This document shows positions 27,801-37,549 of a stretch of 64,000 nt of DNA, in pieces (the stretch's first letter is position 1; each line of letters starts with the position of its first letter). The stretch is from Chryseobacterium elymi (GTDB taxonomy: Bacteria; Bacteroidota; Bacteroidia; Flavobacteriales; Weeksellaceae), in contig NZ_QNUH01000018.1 in assembly GCF_003385495.1 (NCBI RefSeq), positions 1 to 64,000 on the forward strand, given 5' to 3'. A model generated the notes under the pieces. It searched no databases. It saw nothing but the letters and a program-made list of their open reading frames with translations, and was not told where the DNA came from. A program made the position numbers and the translations under genes.

Positions 27801-29270
27801 ATGAATAAAAGCTACGTATTCTCTCTATTGAGTATTCTCCTTTTCAGCTTTGGAAATGCTCAGAATTATAAAAAGCCTTTAGTTTCTGCCATCAAAGAAG
27901 CCGATTTAAGGAAAGACATGTATGAGCTTGCTGCAGATCAGTTCTGGGGACGTGAAGCAGGAACTTTAGATGAATTAAAAGTTTCAATGTGGCTTGCCGA
28001 CAAAGCCAAAGAAGCCGGAATGAAACCCGCCGGTGACAACGGTACATTTTTCCAGTTTTTTGACATGTATAGGCATCAGGTGACCTCTCAAAGTAGTTTG
28101 AAAATTGGAAACAGCAGCCTTAAGCTCTGGAAAGATTTTCTTGTTGCAGAACCCGTCAATGCAGCGATTGAGACTGAAATTGTGTACGCAGGAAATACAG
28201 AGCCTGAAGAGCTTTCCAAATTAAATATCAAAGGAAAAGTTCTTGCCGTGAATGCCTCCGATAAAAATATCAACAAGGAAATGACTCTTTTTGTAAGAAG
28301 ATATCCCGGTTTTGTAAGAACAAAATATTACAACAAAGCTCTTGAACAGGGCGCAAAAGCCGTGATTTTCATCACGGATCATATTTCCGAAAAAAGCTGG
28401 GTTGAAGTTCTCCCTCAAATGACGAGAGGAACTTACGGCGTAGAAGGTCTGAGAGAGAAAATAACGGATAATATTCCTGTTGTATGGATCAAGAAAGAAA
28501 ATGCAGACTGGGTAAAAAACAATCCTAAAATTGCTCTGAACCTAATCACAGAAACCTATAAATATCCTTCTGTAAACATCATCGGAAAAATTGAAGGCAC
28601 AGATCCTGCCCTTAAAGAAGAATACGTTTTGCTGAGCGGTCACCAGGATCATGACGGAATCAGACATCCTGTGAAAAATGACACTATCTACAATGGTGCC
28701 GACGATAATGCCAGTACATGCGTTGCCATGCTTGCCATGGCCAGAGCTTACAAGAAACAGCCCGGAAAAAGAAGTATTTTGTTTGTTTTCCATGGAGCGG
28801 AAGAAAGAGGATTGCTGGGTTCCAGATGGCACGCTGCTCATCCGGTCGTTCCGAAAGAAAAGATTGTAGCTGTTCTGAACGGTGATATGATCGGTAGAAA
28901 TGATAATAATGAAGCCGCTCTTCTGGGAGGAAATTCTCCGCATAAAAATTCTGAGGAACTGGTAAAAATGGCCGAAGATGCCAATAATGAAAGTACAAAA
29001 TTCAAATACCTGAAAGACTGGGATTCTCCAAATCACGCTGAATATTTCTACTTTAGAAGCGATCATTTACCGTATGCAAAAATTGGAATTCCCGCTGTAT
29101 TTTTCACAAGTGTTCTGCATGACCAGTACCATACCCCTCAGGATGAATCTGAAAATATCAATTACAAAAAACTGTATAAAATGACGGAATGGATGTACAG
29201 GACATCCTGGAAAGTAGCCAATGAGGCTGAACGCCCGAAAGTGATTTCTAATTTTACGCTTGAGAGATAA
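27801..29270 (+). CDS. Secreted M28-family zinc metallopeptidase with PA domain
   Basis: 489 residues with a signal peptide (YVFSLLSILLFSFGNAQ). A PA-like insert (EQGAKAVIFITDHISEKSW, about 173-191) precedes the catalytic M28 domain. The five expected metal ligands are recognisable: His in LSGHQDHDG, Asp in NGADDNAST, Glu in HGAEERGLLG, Asp in NGDMIGRND, and His in LHDQYHTPQDE. This is an aminopeptidase-like zinc enzyme acting outside the cytoplasm, probably in the periplasm because no T9SS C-terminal domain is present. It ends the operon with a strong terminator. Confidence 0.92.
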   Translation: MNKSYVFSLLSILLFSFGNAQNYKKPLVSAIKEADLRKDMYELAADQFWGREAGTLDELKVSMWLADKAKEAGMKPAGDNGTFFQFFDMYRHQVTSQSSLKIGNSSLKLWKDFLVAEPVNAAIETEIVYAGNTEPEELSKLNIKGKVLAVNASDKNINKEMTLFVRRYPGFVRTKYYNKALEQGAKAVIFITDHISEKSWVEVLPQMTRGTYGVEGLREKITDNIPVVWIKKENADWVKNNPKIALNLITETYKYPSVNIIGKIEGTDPALKEEYVLLSGHQDHDGIRHPVKNDTIYNGADDNASTCVAMLAMARAYKKQPGKRSILFVFHGAEERGLLGSRWHAAHPVVPKEKIVAVLNGDMIGRNDNNEAALLGGNSPHKNSEELVKMAEDANNESTKFKYLKDWDSPNHAEYFYFRSDHLPYAKIGIPAVFFTSVLHDQYHTPQDESENINYKKLYKMTEWMYRTSWKVANEAERPKVISNFTLER

Positions 29271-29275
29271 ATAAA

Positions 29276-29313
29276 AGTTTCGGCGGCCCTACGGGCCGCC
29301 GAAACTCCTTTTT
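29276..29313 (+). terminator. GC-rich terminator after the M28 peptidase gene
   Basis: Perfect 14-bp stem AGTTTCGGCGGCCC / GGGCCGCCGAAACT with loop TAC, followed by CCTTTTTG. It is strikingly GC-rich for this DNA. Confidence 0.85.
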
Positions 29314-29376
29314 GTCATGGCGAGGAGCATGGCGACGAAGCAATCTCTTTACTTTTTATTTTCAGATTGCTTTTCC
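29314..29376. repeat. Interspersed palindromic element (GAAGCAATCT type)
   Basis: GTCATGGCGAGGAGCATGGC leads into GACGAAGCAATCTC, and AGCAATCT is inverted by AGATTGCT about 30 bp on. A degenerate relative is at 22196-22229. Confidence 0.6.
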
Positions 29377-29412
29377 CTGGCTCATAATAGATTATGCGAA
29401 ATATTTTATATT

Positions 29413-29719
29413 ATTCTTTTGTCTTGAAACAAAAGAATCAAAAGTTCAAGACCGGGAAACTTCCGCTAAAAATGAATCCTGTTCTCTAAAAATTCTAAAA
29501 CTTGCGCGGTAGCAATCTATGTTGAGAATCAAAAGTGCTCCCGCGCTTCAGACAGTAAAATTTTCTTAACGTTCACAGGAATCATTTTCTTAACGCTCCA
29601 TTTTCCTATGTCGACATTGCCACTGTTATAAAAACTATCCTCAAAACATCTGTCAATCCCTTAAAATTTGGGGTTAAAAATCTGCGTCATCTGCAAAATC
29701 TGCGAAGAGACTTAAATAC
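29413..29719. repeat. 307-bp tandem repeat, copy 1
   Basis: Begins with the palindromic start ATTCTTTTGTC / AACAAAAGAAT. It includes GACCGGGAAACTTCCGC, TTTTCTTAACG twice and the CATCTGCAAAATCTGCG word at its end. It is nearly identical to copy 2 (a few substitutions). Confidence 0.9.
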
Positions 29720-30026
29720 ATTCTTTTGTCTTGAAACAAAAGAATCAAAAATTAAAGACCGGGAAACTTCCGCTAAAAATGAATCCTGTTCTCTAAAAAT
29801 TCTAAAACTTGCGCGGCGGCAATCTATGTTGAGAATCAAAAGTGCTCCCACGCTTCGGACAGTAGAATTTTCTTAACGTTCACAGGAATCATTTTCTTAA
29901 CGCTCCATTTTCCTATGTCGACATTGCCACTGTTATAAAAACTATCCTCAAAACAGCTGTCAATCCCTTAAAATTTGGGGTTAAAAATCCGCGTCATCTG
30001 CAAAATCTGCGAGGAGACTTAAATAC
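29720..30026. repeat. 307-bp tandem repeat, copy 2
   Basis: Same unit and same length as copy 1, starting exactly 307 bp later. Substitutions are scattered without frame preference, arguing against a coding function. Confidence 0.9.
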
Positions 30027-30270
30027 ATTCTTTTGTCGTGAAACAAAAGAATCAAAAATTAAAGACCGGGAAACTTCCGCTAAAAATGAATCCTGTTCTC
30101 TAAAAATTCTAAAACTTGCGCGGCGGCAATCTATGTTGAGAATCAAAAGTGCTCCCGCACTTCGGACAGTAGAATTTTCTTAACGTTCACAGGAATCATT
30201 TTCTTAACGCTCCATTTTCCTATGTCAACATTGCTCTCTGAAGCTCAAAAATCTGCAAAATCTGCGAGCG
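30027..30270. repeat. 307-bp tandem repeat, copy 3, internally deleted
   Basis: Matches copies 1 and 2 up to about 30233, then lacks the segment running from CCACTGTTATAAAA to just before the final CTGCAAAATCTGCGAG word, which is retained. Confidence 0.8.
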
Positions 30271-30295
30271 ATAATAATTAAATCAATTCAAATTT

Positions 30296-31552
30296 TTAAA
30301 TAAGTAGATTCATCAAAGACGGATCATTATTCAGATAATTGACAAAAAAATCATATTTCTTCATGTTATCGAGCAGCGGAGTAAAATCTTCACTATCTTT
30401 TAATCCAATTCCTAAAACAGCAATTCCTTTCTCTTTTGAGTTCTTTTGCGTGTATTCAAAAAAAGTAATGTCATCATTCGGCCCCAAAACATTCATCACA
30501 AAAGTTTTCAAAGCTCCCGGACGCTGTGCAAATCTAACGAGAAAATAATGCTTTAACCCTGCATGAAGAAGAGCTTTTTCTTTGATCTCTTCCATCCGGG
30601 TAATATCATTATTACTGCCACTGATGATACAGACCACATTTTTTCCTCTGATCTGATCTTTATATTTTCCCAGTGCAGCCACAGAAAGAGCCCCGGCAGG
30701 TTCCACGACCACAGCATCTTTATTGTAGAGGGAAAGAATAGTTTCGCACACCATTCCTTCATCCACTAAAGCCATATCGTGCAGCACATTTTTACAGAGT
30801 TCGAAATTAAGATCTCCTACTTTCTGTACAGCCGCTCCATCTACAAAACGGCTGATTTTTTCAAGAAGCACCGGTTGTCCTTTTTCCAGTGCCTTTTTCA
30901 TGCTTGCTGCTGCAGAAGGTTCTACCCCTATAATCTTCGTGTCTGGTGATAATTCCCGGAATACAGAACAAACGCCTGCAGCCAAACCACCACCTCCAAC
31001 CGGAAGAAAAAGATAATCAACAGGCTCATCCGACTGCTCAAGAATCTCCAGCGCTGCTGTTGCCTGACCATTAATAATATCCTGATCATCGAACGGGTGA
31101 ATAAATATCCCCTGATTCTCTTTACAGAACTTCAATGCGGCATCCTTAGCTTCATCGAAAGTATCCCCGTAAAGCACAATATCTATATCATCTCCTCCAA
31201 ACATTTTTACCTGTTCCAGCTTTTGTCCCGGCGTGGGCAAAGGCATGAAAATAGTTCCTTTCACCTTCATCGTACTGCATGCAAAAGCTACTCCCTGAGC
31301 ATGGTTCCCCGCACTGGCACAAACCACACCCTTTGCAAGATCTTCAGGAGACATCACAGCCATTTTATTGTAAGCTCCCCTGATTTTGTAGGATCTCACC
31401 TGCTGCAGGTCTTCTCTTTTAAAGCTGATATTTGCATCATAAATACCGGAGAGATTATTATTGATCGCCAGAGGCGTTCTTACCACTACATTTCTGAGTC
31501 TTTTTGCTGCTTTGTAGACATTGTCCAAAACAGAAGGATACGTTTCTTCCAT
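30296..31552 (-). CDS. ilvA: Threonine ammonia-lyase (threonine deaminase)
   Basis: Converts threonine to 2-oxobutyrate, the first committed step to isoleucine. I start at ATG 31552 (MEETYPSVLDNVYKAAKRL), 11 bp after ilvC; a longer frame would overlap ilvC by about 50 nt. The PLP lysine lies in VRSYKIRGAYNKM, the phosphate-binding glycine loop in PVGGGGLAAGVCSVF, and an ACT-like regulatory tail follows from about residue 320 (HYFLVRFAQRPGALKTFVMN). One ACT domain, about 418 residues, fits the single-ACT class. It is the last gene of the ilv operon. Confidence 0.95.
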   Translation of the reverse strand: MEETYPSVLDNVYKAAKRLRNVVVRTPLAINNNLSGIYDANISFKREDLQQVRSYKIRGAYNKMAVMSPEDLAKGVVCASAGNHAQGVAFACSTMKVKGTIFMPLPTPGQKLEQVKMFGGDDIDIVLYGDTFDEAKDAALKFCKENQGIFIHPFDDQDIINGQATAALEILEQSDEPVDYLFLPVGGGGLAAGVCSVFRELSPDTKIIGVEPSAAASMKKALEKGQPVLLEKISRFVDGAAVQKVGDLNFELCKNVLHDMALVDEGMVCETILSLYNKDAVVVEPAGALSVAALGKYKDQIRGKNVVCIISGSNNDITRMEEIKEKALLHAGLKHYFLVRFAQRPGALKTFVMNVLGPNDDITFFEYTQKNSKEKGIAVLGIGLKDSEDFTPLLDNMKKYDFFVNYLNNDPSLMNLLI

Positions 31553-31563
31553 TATTTTCGTGA

Positions 31564-32610
31564 TTAATTGTTCTCTGGTCTGAGGCTGCGGACGGTTTTT
31601 CCTGCTCTCCACATTTCGCTTTCTCTAAGCTCAGTCAGTTCTACTTCCAGTTTTTCCCTGTAATCGTGTTTGCTGTTACTGTCGATGGAACGCTGGGCTT
31701 CATCTCCTTTGGCAACACTTTCATACAATTCTTCAAATAATGGAGAAGTAGCATCTCTGAAACGTTTCCACCAGTCCAGTGCTCCTCTCTGTGCTGTGGT
31801 ACTACAGTTCGCATACATCCAGTCCATACCGTTTTCTGCAACCAATGGCATTAATGATTGTGTAAGTTCTTCAACTGTTTCGTTAAATGCTTCGGAAGGA
31901 CTGTGCCCATTTTTCCTCAACACATCGTATTGGGCGGCAAATATTCCCTGTACGGCACCCATTAATGTTCCTCTTTCTCCCGCAAGGTCGCTGAACACCT
32001 CCTTTTTAAAATCTGTTTCAAATAAATACCCGCTTCCGATAGCTATTCCCAATGCAGTCACTCTTTCTCTTGCTTTTCCGGTGGCATCCTGATATACGGC
32101 AAAACTACTGTTCAATCCACGATCCTGCAGGAACATTCTTCTTAATGATGTTCCGGATCCTTTAGGGGCAACCAGAAATACATCAACCTCAGCCGGCGGA
32201 ATAATTCCTGTTCTTTCATTAAAGGTAATTCCGAAACCGTGAGAAAAATACAGTGCTTTTCCGGGGGTAAGATGCTGTTTTACTTTCGGCCAGTATTCGA
32301 TCTGGGCCGCATCACTCAAGAGATAGCAAATAATCGTTCCTTTTTGCAGCGCTTCTTCTATTTCGAATAAGGTTTCTCCCGGTACAAATCCATCTGCTAC
32401 AGCTTTATCCCAGGATTTTGAGTTTTTTCTCTGGCCCACGATCACATTGATTCCGTTGTCTTTCTGGTTCAGTGCCTGTCCCGGCCCCTGTACGCCATAG
32501 CCGATCACGGCTACGATCTCATCCTTTAATACTTCCTGAGCCTTATCTAATGGAAATTCCTCTCTTGTTACTACATTTTCTTCTACTCCGCCAAAATTCA
32601 ATTTTGCCAT
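31564..32610 (-). CDS. ilvC: Ketol-acid reductoisomerase (NADP+)
   Basis: Second common step to Val and Ile: isomerises and reduces acetolactate or acetohydroxybutyrate. 348 residues, the short class I type. The Rossmann motif is VAVIGYGVQGPGQA, the cofactor-specificity loop contains QRKNSKSWDKA, the active site has SHGFGITFN and VAPKGSG, and the Mg2-binding acids are in DLAGERGTLMGAVQGI. The tail after WWKRFRDATSPLFEELY is normal. It lies between ilvN and ilvA in a single-direction operon with short gaps. Confidence 0.97.
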   Translation of the reverse strand: MAKLNFGGVEENVVTREEFPLDKAQEVLKDEIVAVIGYGVQGPGQALNQKDNGINVIVGQRKNSKSWDKAVADGFVPGETLFEIEEALQKGTIICYLLSDAAQIEYWPKVKQHLTPGKALYFSHGFGITFNERTGIIPPAEVDVFLVAPKGSGTSLRRMFLQDRGLNSSFAVYQDATGKARERVTALGIAIGSGYLFETDFKKEVFSDLAGERGTLMGAVQGIFAAQYDVLRKNGHSPSEAFNETVEELTQSLMPLVAENGMDWMYANCSTTAQRGALDWWKRFRDATSPLFEELYESVAKGDEAQRSIDSNSKHDYREKLEVELTELRESEMWRAGKTVRSLRPENN

Positions 32611-32657
32611 TTTTAAAATTTTTATATGTTGTTAATGATATTTGATTGTTGCTTTAT

Positions 32658-32939
32658 TCAGCTTGCGTGTGCAGCTGCGGTCAGGTATGGATTTTTATGG
32701 TAATGGACCTCAAGAACATCTACCTGTTTTTCCATCTGCCGGGTAATTTTCTGTACAGATTCTTCCGTTTCCCTGATAACGATGACAAACTTTTTTATTT
32801 TTTCAATATCGGAAGGCCCTGCATTAAAATTCACAATAGAGATTCTTCTCCTTGAAAAAATAGCATTGATCCTGCCGATCAGCCCCAGATAATCTTCTGT
32901 GTAGGCTGTTATGGTGTATTCCCTGTTTTCTGAATTCAT
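32658..32939 (-). CDS. ilvN: Acetolactate synthase small (regulatory) subunit
   Basis: 93 residues forming one ACT domain: EYTITAYTEDYLGLIGRINAIFSRRRIS, then IVNFNAGPSDIEKIKKFVIV. It is shorter than the 160-residue IlvH type and resembles the minimal IlvN. It binds the catalytic subunit and mediates feedback inhibition, usually by valine. Gap to ilvB 19 bp, to ilvC 47 bp. Confidence 0.93.
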   Translation of the reverse strand: MNSENREYTITAYTEDYLGLIGRINAIFSRRRISIVNFNAGPSDIEKIKKFVIVIRETEESVQKITRQMEKQVDVLEVHYHKNPYLTAAAHAS

Positions 32940-32958
32940 CTTTTTCCTATTTAAATTG

Positions 32959-34686
32959 TTATGTCTTATTATTGGTCAGTACGATCTCTGATACGCTTTT
33001 CCCCTGAGGAATCATTGGAAAAACATTGTGTTCTTTCCCGGTCATGACTTCAAGCAGAAAGGCTCCTTTATGATGAAGCATTTCACTAAGCCCTGCTTCC
33101 AGGTCTTCTCTCTCCGCCACTTTTCTTCCCGGGATTTTATATCCTTTGGCTACCTGTACAAAATCCGGACTCTGAATATCTACCGAGGAATATCTTTCCT
33201 CGTGAAAAAGTTCCTGCCACTGTCTTACCATTCCCAGATAGCAGTTATTAAGGATCAGGATCTTGATATCCGGCTGATACTGCATGAGTGTTCCCAATTC
33301 CTGGATATTCATTTGTGCACCACCATCTCCCATCACCGCAATAACATGACGGTTGCTTACTCCATAAGCGGCTCCTATTGCAGCCGGAAGGCAGAATCCC
33401 ATGGTTCCTAGTCCTCCACTGGTGATATTGCTTCTGGAATGTTTAAAAGATGAATATCTGCAGGTAGCCATCTGATGCTGCCCTACATCCGTTACGATCA
33501 CAGCTTCACCCTGAGTTATATCATTCAGGTGCCGAATCACTTCTCCCATCGTAATTTCTCCTTCGGAAGGATACAATTCGTGGCTGATCAGCTGATGATG
33601 TTCAATTTCATAACAGTCTTTAAACTTTTGATGCCAGTCCGTATGCGCTCCCGGTTCTATCAGCTGTGTTAAAAGTGGTAAGGTTTCTTTGCAGTTTCCG
33701 AGAATGGGAACCTCAACTTTTACATTTTTATTGATCTCTGCTTTGTCAATATCCAGATGGATAATTCTCGCCTGTTTTGCATATTGATCCAGCCTTCCGG
33801 TCACACGGTCATCAAAGCGCATTCCCACTGCAATCAGCACATCACATTCATTGGTAAGGATATTGGGACCGTAGTTTCCATGCATTCCTACCATTCCTAC
33901 AGACTGTGGATGGTCCGTTGGGATCGCGCTCATTCCTAAGACCGTCCATGCTACCGGAATTCCTGATTTCTCAGCAAACTGTAAAAACTCCTCCTCTGCT
34001 TTTCCCAGCATAATCCCCTGACCTGCAATGATGAAAGGCCTTTCTGCATGATTAATCAAAAAAGAAGCTTTTTCAATAGCATCCATATGGGGAACAGGAT
34101 CAGGTCTGTAACTTCTCAAAGAATCACAAAGTGTGTAACCTTTGTTGAACACCTTTTGCAGCTGGGCATTTTTCGTAACATCGATTAATACCGGGCCTGG
34201 TCTTCCTGATCTTGCAATGTAGAACGCTTTCGCCAATACTTCCGGAAGTTCATCGGCATTGGTTACCTGGTAATTCCACTTGGTAACGGGGCTGGTAACA
34301 TTCATGACATCGATTTCCTGAAACGCATCGGTTCCCAGAAGATGGTCAAAAACCTGTCCCGTAATGCATACAATAGGTGTATTATCCAACAGGGCATCAG
34401 CTAATCCTGTTACCAAATTGGTTGCTCCCGGACCACTTGTCGCTAATACTACTCCCACTTCTCCGGATACTCTGGCAAGCCCCTGCGCTGCATGGACCGC
34501 TCCCTGCTCATGGCGGACCAGAATATGCTCCAGCTGATCTTTATAGTCGTAAAGGGCGTCATAAATAGGGATAATGGCACCGCCCGGATATCCGAATATG
34601 GTTTTTACCCCTTCCTGAAGAAATGCTTCAAGGATGATCCGGCTGCCGCTGATTTCTGTTTCTGTGGATACATTTAGATTCTTCAT
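32959..34686 (-). CDS. ilvB: Acetolactate synthase large (catalytic) subunit
   Basis: 575 residues, ThDP-, FAD- and Mg-dependent. It condenses pyruvate with pyruvate or 2-oxobutyrate. The catalytic Glu is in VRHEQGAVHAAQGLAR; the SGPGATNLVTGLADA block, the FAD region around DECDVLIAVGMRFDDRVTG-like sequence, and the ThDP motif VMGDGGAQMNIQELGT to NNCYLGMVRQWQELF are all present. It begins 7 bp after ilvD. Confidence 0.97.
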   Translation of the reverse strand: MKNLNVSTETEISGSRIILEAFLQEGVKTIFGYPGGAIIPIYDALYDYKDQLEHILVRHEQGAVHAAQGLARVSGEVGVVLATSGPGATNLVTGLADALLDNTPIVCITGQVFDHLLGTDAFQEIDVMNVTSPVTKWNYQVTNADELPEVLAKAFYIARSGRPGPVLIDVTKNAQLQKVFNKGYTLCDSLRSYRPDPVPHMDAIEKASFLINHAERPFIIAGQGIMLGKAEEEFLQFAEKSGIPVAWTVLGMSAIPTDHPQSVGMVGMHGNYGPNILTNECDVLIAVGMRFDDRVTGRLDQYAKQARIIHLDIDKAEINKNVKVEVPILGNCKETLPLLTQLIEPGAHTDWHQKFKDCYEIEHHQLISHELYPSEGEITMGEVIRHLNDITQGEAVIVTDVGQHQMATCRYSSFKHSRSNITSGGLGTMGFCLPAAIGAAYGVSNRHVIAVMGDGGAQMNIQELGTLMQYQPDIKILILNNCYLGMVRQWQELFHEERYSSVDIQSPDFVQVAKGYKIPGRKVAEREDLEAGLSEMLHHKGAFLLEVMTGKEHNVFPMIPQGKSVSEIVLTNNKT

Positions 34687-34693
34687 TGTCTAT

Positions 34694-36388
34694 TTATTGA
34701 GTGATTTCATCTGTTACACAGCCTTCTGCAGCTGATGATACGGTGAGTGCATATTTGTACAGCAATCCTTTTTTTACTTTAAGTTCAGGTTTTTGCCATC
34801 CTTTCTTTCGTTGCTCAATTTCTTCTTCGGAAACTTTGAGCTGTATGGTGTTGTTGACGGCGTCAATTTCAATAAGGTCGTTATCTTTCACAAAAGCAAT
34901 CAGACCGCCTTCATAGGCTTCAGGAGTAATATGTCCCACTACAAATCCATGGGTTCCTCCACTGAATCTACCATCAGTAATTAAAGCTACACTTCCGCCA
35001 AGTCCTGCTCCGATCAGTGCGCTGGTAGGTTTCAGCATTTCCGGCATTCCTGGTGCGCCCTTGGGTCCTTCATGACGGATGACAATAACATCTCCGTGCT
35101 GAACTCTTCCGTTTTCAATTCCTTTGATCAAATCTTTTTCTCCATCAAATACTCTTGCTTTTCCTGAAAATTTTTCACCTTCTTTTCCGGTGATCTTGGC
35201 TACACTTCCTTTTTCAGCAAGGTTCCCATACAATATTCTCAGATGTCCCGTTTCTTTGATTGGATTTGATAAGGGTCTGATGATCTTCTGCTTCGTAAAA
35301 TCAAGGCTGGGAACATTTTCAAGGTTTTCAGCGATGGTTTTTCCGGTAACCGTTAAACAATCGCCATGCAGTAAGCCTTCTTCCAGTAAGTATTTCATGA
35401 CGGCAGGTGTCCCTCCATGGTTATGAAGATCCTGCATCAGGTATTTCCCACTTGGTTTAAGATCTGCCAATACCGGTGTGATATCACTCATTTTCTGGAA
35501 ATCGTCCTGAGTTACAGAAACACCGACACTTTTAGCCATCGCAATAAAATGCAGAACCGCATTAGTGCTGCCTCCAAGAATGATGATCAGACGAAGTGCA
35601 TTTTCAAAAGCCTTACGGGTCATGATGTCAGACGGTTTGATATCTTTTTCCAGTAATATTTTAATATATTTTCCTGCTTCCAGACATTCATTCTGCTTTT
35701 CATCACTTAGTGCGGGATTGGAGGATGAATACGGAAGACTCATTCCTAAAGCTTCTATGGCCGATGACATGGTATTGGCTGTGTACATTCCTCCGCATGC
35801 GCCTGCTCCCGGACAGGAATTTTTAATCACTCCGTTGAAATCTTCTTCTGAAATTTCTCCGGCAATTTTTTTTCCTAAAGCTTCAAAGGCCGAAACGATA
35901 TTAAGCGGTTCATTCTTATAGCATCCCGGGGCTATCGTTCCTCCATAGACCATGATGGATGGCCTGTCCAGTCTTCCCATGGCGATAATGGTTCCCGGCA
36001 TATTCTTGTCGCAGCCCGGTAATGCAATAATTCCGTCATAATATTGTGCCCCGCAGATGGCTTCGATGCTGTCTGCGATCACGTCGCGGCTGACCAGTGA
36101 ATACCGCATTCCGTCTGTCCCGTTACTCATCCCGTCACTTACACCTATGGTATTGAATATTAATCCTGCAAGACCGTGATTCCAGGTTCCTTTTTTTACG
36201 ACTTTTGCAAGATCATTGAGATGCATATTGCAGGTATTTCCATCATATCCCATACTGGCAATACCGATCTGGGCCTTGTGCATGTCTTCTTCTGTAAAGC
36301 CTATTCCGTAAAGCATTGCTTTTGCTGCCGGCTGTTCTCTGTTTTGTGTGAATGTTTTTGAATATTTATTTAACATATTATCCTGCAT
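34694..36388 (-). CDS. ilvD: Dihydroxy-acid dehydratase
   Basis: Third common step: dehydrates dihydroxyacids to the 2-oxo acids of Val and Ile. 564 residues. The Fe-S cysteines are recognisable in [25 protein letters not shown] and [17 protein letters not shown]; the active-site serine region [16 protein letters not shown] is near the C-terminus. It is 198 bp downstream of ilvE; that gap contains a TAGTTTTG box at 36472-36479 which might be a secondary promoter. Confidence 0.97.
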   Translation of the reverse strand: MQDNMLNKYSKTFTQNREQPAAKAMLYGIGFTEEDMHKAQIGIASMGYDGNTCNMHLNDLAKVVKKGTWNHGLAGLIFNTIGVSDGMSNGTDGMRYSLVSRDVIADSIEAICGAQYYDGIIALPGCDKNMPGTIIAMGRLDRPSIMVYGGTIAPGCYKNEPLNIVSAFEALGKKIAGEISEEDFNGVIKNSCPGAGACGGMYTANTMSSAIEALGMSLPYSSSNPALSDEKQNECLEAGKYIKILLEKDIKPSDIMTRKAFENALRLIIILGGSTNAVLHFIAMAKSVGVSVTQDDFQKMSDITPVLADLKPSGKYLMQDLHNHGGTPAVMKYLLEEGLLHGDCLTVTGKTIAENLENVPSLDFTKQKIIRPLSNPIKETGHLRILYGNLAEKGSVAKITGKEGEKFSGKARVFDGEKDLIKGIENGRVQHGDVIVIRHEGPKGAPGMPEMLKPTSALIGAGLGGSVALITDGRFSGGTHGFVVGHITPEAYEGGLIAFVKDNDLIEIDAVNNTIQLKVSEEEIEQRKKGWQKPELKVKKGLLYKYALTVSSAAEGCVTDEITQ

Positions 36389-36586
36389 TTGCTGTTCTTA
36401 TCATCTATGTGCGCATCAATAATTTCATTTTTTTCGAAATTCATCAATGAAGCTTTTACTTAATTTTGGACCAAAACTACAGCTTGTAATATCTTTTTCA
36501 TTTTCACTTTTATGAAAATTACAATATTCAACTGTTTAATAAATAGAAATAATTACTTGATTATCAGATATTTAGATTCTACAAAT

Positions 36587-37459
36587 TTACAATGACAGAA
36601 CTCTTACCAGTTTCTGATAGGCCTGCTGTACTTTGTTGCTTGCTGTATCTTCCCAGTTCTTAGTGAAAGGAACATTATCCAAAGAATCCAACGCTACAAT
36701 TTCAGCTGCCGTACCACAGAAAAAAGCGGCATCAGCACCTTTCATGTCTTCAGGTTTAAAGAAGGTTTCCTTAACGGGGATATTCAATTCACTGCATATT
36801 TCAAACACGGTCTGCCTTGTGATGCCCGGCAGTATGCTTCCTTTTGCGGGCGTAAATAATGTTCCGTCTTTTTCGTAGAATATATTGGCTCCTGAGCTTT
36901 CAGCAACATTTCCGTATTCATCAAGTAAAAGGGCTTCGTCATAGCCTTTGTCTTTGGCATCCTGACAGGCAAGAATAGAATTGACGTAATGTCCGCCTAC
37001 TTTGGCTTCCACTTTAAAGGCATTAGGATTTGGACGCTGAAAACCTGAGGTCATGATTTTCATTTTGTTTGCGAGATAGCCATTGCTCCATTCCCAGGCA
37101 AGCAGGGAGAGATAGGATTTTTGCCCTTTTGAAAGGGACATATTAGGCGAACAGGTTACCAATGGGCGGATATAAGCGTCTTTGAATCCGTTACGTTCCA
37201 AAAGCTCATAAGTGAGATCTGTCAATTCACTGACTGAATAATCAAACGGGATATACATCATTTCTGCTGATCTTTTCAGCCTTTCGTAATGCTCTTCTGC
37301 TTTAAAAATTTTGGTTCCGTGATCGGTATTGTAGGATTTTATGCCTTCGAAAACGGAATAACCGTAATGAAGTGACTGTCCGTAGAGATCCATTCCTGCC
37401 TCTCCGGCCTTGAGAAAGTTTCCATCAAAATACACGATAGTTTTGTCGTTGTAATACAT
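36587..37459 (-). CDS. ilvE: Branched-chain amino acid aminotransferase
   Basis: Last step of Ile, Val and Leu synthesis. 290 residues, fold-type IV PLP enzyme. FDGNFLKAGEAGMDLYGQSLHYGYSVFEG is the conserved N-terminus, the PLP lysine is in VEAKVGGHYVNSILA, the family signature is EALLLDEYGNVAESSGANIF, and the phosphate site ends PGITRQTVFEI. It is the first structural gene of the operon, 31 bp behind the second attenuator's U-run. Confidence 0.95.
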   Translation of the reverse strand: MYYNDKTIVYFDGNFLKAGEAGMDLYGQSLHYGYSVFEGIKSYNTDHGTKIFKAEEHYERLKRSAEMMYIPFDYSVSELTDLTYELLERNGFKDAYIRPLVTCSPNMSLSKGQKSYLSLLAWEWSNGYLANKMKIMTSGFQRPNPNAFKVEAKVGGHYVNSILACQDAKDKGYDEALLLDEYGNVAESSGANIFYEKDGTLFTPAKGSILPGITRQTVFEICSELNIPVKETFFKPEDMKGADAAFFCGTAAEIVALDSLDNVPFTKNWEDTASNKVQQAYQKLVRVLSL

Positions 37460-37488
37460 TGTATAAGGTTTTAAAATTACAAATGGGT

Positions 37489-37520
37489 ATAAAAAAGCCC
37501 TCTCACAATGTGAGAGGGCT
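37489..37520 (-). terminator. ilv attenuator 2: terminator hairpin
   Basis: Minus-strand stem AGCCCTCTCAC / GTGAGAGGGCT (11 bp, perfect), loop ATT, then TTTTTT. Its 5' arm (CCCTCTCACA) can instead pair with GGTGAGAAGG at 37545-37554, which spans the leader-2 stop codon. Confidence 0.9.
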
Positions 37521-37549
37521 CAAATATGTATAGTCATACTTTATCCTTC

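Larger units (their letters stand above)
29271..30295. other. 1-kb non-coding stretch made of repeats
   Basis: Holds a strong terminator (29276-29313), an interspersed palindromic element (29314-29376), and three tandem copies of a 307-bp unit. Short open frames here run across repeat boundaries and are not convincing genes. Confidence 0.8.

Noticed and set aside
29312-29512. 66-codon open frame within the repeat region
   Set aside because: It runs from an interspersed element into repeat copy 1 without a family match; the tandem copies do not conserve a frame.
29413-30270. CRISPR array
   Set aside because: The repeats are 307 bp long, directly abutting and few, with no short repeat/spacer alternation and no cas genes.
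31553-31612. Upstream extension of ilvA
   Set aside because: It would overlap ilvC by about 50 nt and adds a Lys/Arg/Gln-rich stretch not needed for the enzyme.
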